A stretch of DNA of 64,000 nt from Mariprofundaceae bacterium (GTDB lineage Bacteria > Pseudomonadota > Zetaproteobacteria > Mariprofundales > Mariprofundaceae): positions 62,001 through 126,000 of the forward strand of contig JAUZQO010000009.1 of assembly GCA_030950925.1 (NCBI GenBank). The letters are read 5' to 3'. The position numbers and the translations under genes are program-made. The notes beneath the pieces are model-generated. The model was not told where the DNA came from. It did no database searches and saw only the letters and a program-made list of their open reading frames with translations. Positions 62,180-64,000 of this stretch are shown piece after piece (position 1 is the first letter of the stretch; each line of letters starts with the position of its first letter).

Positions 62180-64000
62180 ATGTCAAACAAGGATGCAACA
62201 CATACACAATTTGAACAAGATGCCTTGGATTATCATCAATATCCAACAGCGGGTAAAATCGCCATCAAAACAACCACGCCTTGTGTGACCCAACGTGATT
62301 TGGCATTGGCATATACGCCGGGTGTTGCCGTTCCTTGTTTGGAAATTGAGAAAAACCCTGAGCTTGCGTATAAATATACTGCGCGTGCCAACTTGGTCGG
62401 TGTAATTACCAATGGTACAGCCGTGTTGGGCTTGGGAAATATTGGTGCTTTGGCTGGCAAGCCAGTGATGGAAGGCAAAGGAGTCTTGTTCAAACGTTTT
62501 GCCGATATTGACGTGTTTGATATTGAGCTGGATGAGACTGATCCCATGGCAATTGTGGACACCATTGCACGCATGGAGCCCACCTTTGGCGGCATCAATT
62601 TAGAAGACATCAAGGCACCTGAATGTTTTATTATTGAAGAAGAACTCAAAAAACGCATGAACATCCCTGTATTGCATGATGATCAGCATGGTACGGCGGT
62701 GATTCTTGCCGCAGCTTTTATCAATGCTTTGATTTTGCAAGATAAGAAGATTGAAGATGTGAAAATTGTTTGCTTGGGTGCGGGAGCAGCTGGTTTTGCT
62801 TGCATGAAGCTGATTGAATCTTTGGGTGCCAAACAGGAGAATATTTTCTTTTTGGATCGCAAGGGTGTGATTTATGAGGGTCGTGGTGATGATTTACCAC
62901 CACACAAAGCTTATTTTGCCAATGGCGATAAAGATCAGACCTTGGCAGAAATCATGGTTGATGCTGATGTGTTTGTGGGCTTATCACAAGGCAATATGGT
63001 CACCCCTGATATGCTCAAAAGCATGGCAGACAAGCCGATTGTCTTTGCTATGGCCAACCCCGATCCTGAAATTGCTTATGATGTGGCCATGCAAACACGC
63101 TCCGATTTAATCATGGCAACGGGGCGTTCCGATCACCCCAACCAAGTCAATAATGTATTGGGGTTTCCATTCTTATTTCGTGGTGCATTGGATGTTCGCG
63201 CCACCACCTTCAATGAAGAAATGAAACAGGCTGCGGTGTATGCTTTGGCAGAATTGGCACGCAGCGATGTTCCCGCTTCTGTGTTGAAAGCGTACGGTGA
63301 AAAAGAATTAAGCTTTGGTAAATTTTACATTTTACCCAAACCCTTTGACCCGCGTTTGATTGAAGTGGTGCCTGCGGCCGTTGCCAAGGCTGCCACAGAT
63401 AGCGGCGTGGCGCGTCAGCCCTTGCAAGACATCAAAGCCTACCAACAAGAATTAGGGGATAGGATTGACCAATCCCGCAGCTTTATGCGTTTGATTTCTG
63501 AAAAAGCCAAACGTCATCCGTTAAAATTGGTCTTACCTGAAGGTGATGATGAGGTGGTCATTCAAGCTGCCATTGCCATGCGTGATGAAGGCGTGGCAAC
63601 ACCGATTATCATGGGTCAAAAACAACGCATTCGTGATTATATTGAGGCAACGGGTGCAAGCCTGGAAGGCATTGAAATCCTTGATCCACATCAAGAAGAT
63701 GCGCGTTTTGATAGTTTGGCAGATGCTTGGTATTTTGATCGAAAACGTCAGGGGGTATTGCGTCAAAGTTCTGTCAAAACATTGCGCCATGATCGTAACA
63801 CCTTAGCCGCCATGATGGTGCGTCAAGGTTATGCGGATGGTATGTTATCAGGTCGTACAGCCCATTATGCCGATGTATTACGCCCTGTGCTGCAAGTGCT
63901 TGGACATGATGTCAACACAGGCAGAAAGCACCATGTCTATGGTGTCTATATGATGATTATGGAAGAACGCGCCTATTTCATGGCGGATTGTACGGTCAAT
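62180..64000 (+). CDS. maeB: NADP-dependent malic enzyme with phosphotransacetylase-like domain (3' truncated by window)
   Basis: MaeB decarboxylates malate to pyruvate, supplying NADPH and pyruvate. About 607 codons are in the window and the frame is still open at the end. The malic domain shows [59 protein letters not shown] and the Rossmann loop [20 protein letters not shown]. From about residue 430 the phosphotransacetylase-like C-terminal domain begins ([39 protein letters not shown]). GGAG precedes ATG 62180. Full-length relatives have about 750 residues. Confidence 0.95.
   Translation, partial: MSNKDATHTQFEQDALDYHQYPTAGKIAIKTTTPCVTQRDLALAYTPGVAVPCLEIEKNPELAYKYTARANLVGVITNGTAVLGLGNIGALAGKPVMEGKGVLFKRFADIDVFDIELDETDPMAIVDTIARMEPTFGGINLEDIKAPECFIIEEELKKRMNIPVLHDDQHGTAVILAAAFINALILQDKKIEDVKIVCLGAGAAGFACMKLIESLGAKQENIFFLDRKGVIYEGRGDDLPPHKAYFANGDKDQTLAEIMVDADVFVGLSQGNMVTPDMLKSMADKPIVFAMANPDPEIAYDVAMQTRSDLIMATGRSDHPNQVNNVLGFPFLFRGALDVRATTFNEEMKQAAVYALAELARSDVPASVLKAYGEKELSFGKFYILPKPFDPRLIEVVPAAVAKAATDSGVARQPLQDIKAYQQELGDRIDQSRSFMRLISEKAKRHPLKLVLPEGDDEVVIQAAIAMRDEGVATPIIMGQKQRIRDYIEATGASLEGIEILDPHQEDARFDSLADAWYFDRKRQGVLRQSSVKTLRHDRNTLAAMMVRQGYADGMLSGRTAHYADVLRPVLQVLGHDVNTGRKHHVYGVYMMIMEERAYFMADCTVN

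Noticed and set aside
1-64000. CRISPR arrays, prophage or integrative element
   Set aside because: No regularly spaced repeats, phage structural genes, integrase or att-like tRNA duplications beyond the simple tRNA-Arg tandem were seen.

Overview
The window looks like a chromosome segment of a free-living Gram-negative proteobacterium with moderate to low GC. The block pheA-hisC-tyrA-aroA-cmk-rpsA-ihfB-lapA-lapB-pyrF, plus fimV-, bamE-, hldD- and moxR/DUF58/tgpA-type genes, is typical of gamma-, beta- and zetaproteobacteria. An iron-oxidising zetaproteobacterium (Mariprofundus-like) would fit, but this rests on gene order and recalled protein resemblance only. Almost everything is housekeeping. 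There is no CRISPR array, prophage or integrative island.

Layout. 1-6947 (minus): a tightly overlapping run transcribed from a phosphohexomutase through ribE, ribBA, ribH, nusB and trpS to an unknown methyltransferase, scpA and scpB. 6948-7289 holds a decayed Rpn-type nuclease/transposase. 7290-8333: rluE and, divergently, a DUF1499 gene. 8522-17919 (plus): aromatic amino acid genes, cmk, rpsA, ihfB, the LPS-control pair lapA-lapB, and pyrF. 17922-18090 is a small element with inverted-repeat ends. 18212-22402: SulP transporter with two small membrane proteins, a K+ channel on the opposite strand, and a murU-HIT pair preceded by a G10 tract. 22441-28500 (minus): hldD, a bamE-like lipoprotein, a putative HhH plus PD-(D/E)XK nuclease, a pentapeptide-repeat protein and yheS. 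28515-36510 (minus): a lone RibD reductase domain coupled to three exported TPR proteins, one of 1713 residues.

36594-37335 is an internally deleted TnpB element. 37394-41809: map, sixA and the squalene genes hpnC-hpnD-hpnE. 41799-48309 (minus): yajQ, a small membrane protein, a FimV/HubP-like protein, valS and an acidic unknown. 48316-49635 contains transposase debris, two identical tRNA-Arg genes, a DUF2155-type lipoprotein gene that ends inside a tRNA, and tRNA-Ser. 49736-54318: pgi and a large CASTOR-like channel. 54549-58362: moxR-DUF58-tgpA behind a leader with competing stems. 58393-60623 is a nitric-oxide-response locus: a 2Fe-2S/FAD reductase, the tail of a decayed second globin, an intact truncated haemoglobin, an NsrR-like site and an NsrR-like regulator. 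60744-64000: a polytopic membrane protein and malic enzyme maeB, which runs off the window.

The observations I rate highest are the NsrR-globin-reductase locus with its globin remnant, the protein gene whose stop codon lies inside tRNA-Arg, the TrpRS with a probable Fe-S cysteine set, the unassigned HhH/PD-(D/E)XK protein, the CASTOR-like channel with a Ca2+-loop motif, and the non-AUG start needed to give FimV a signal peptide.
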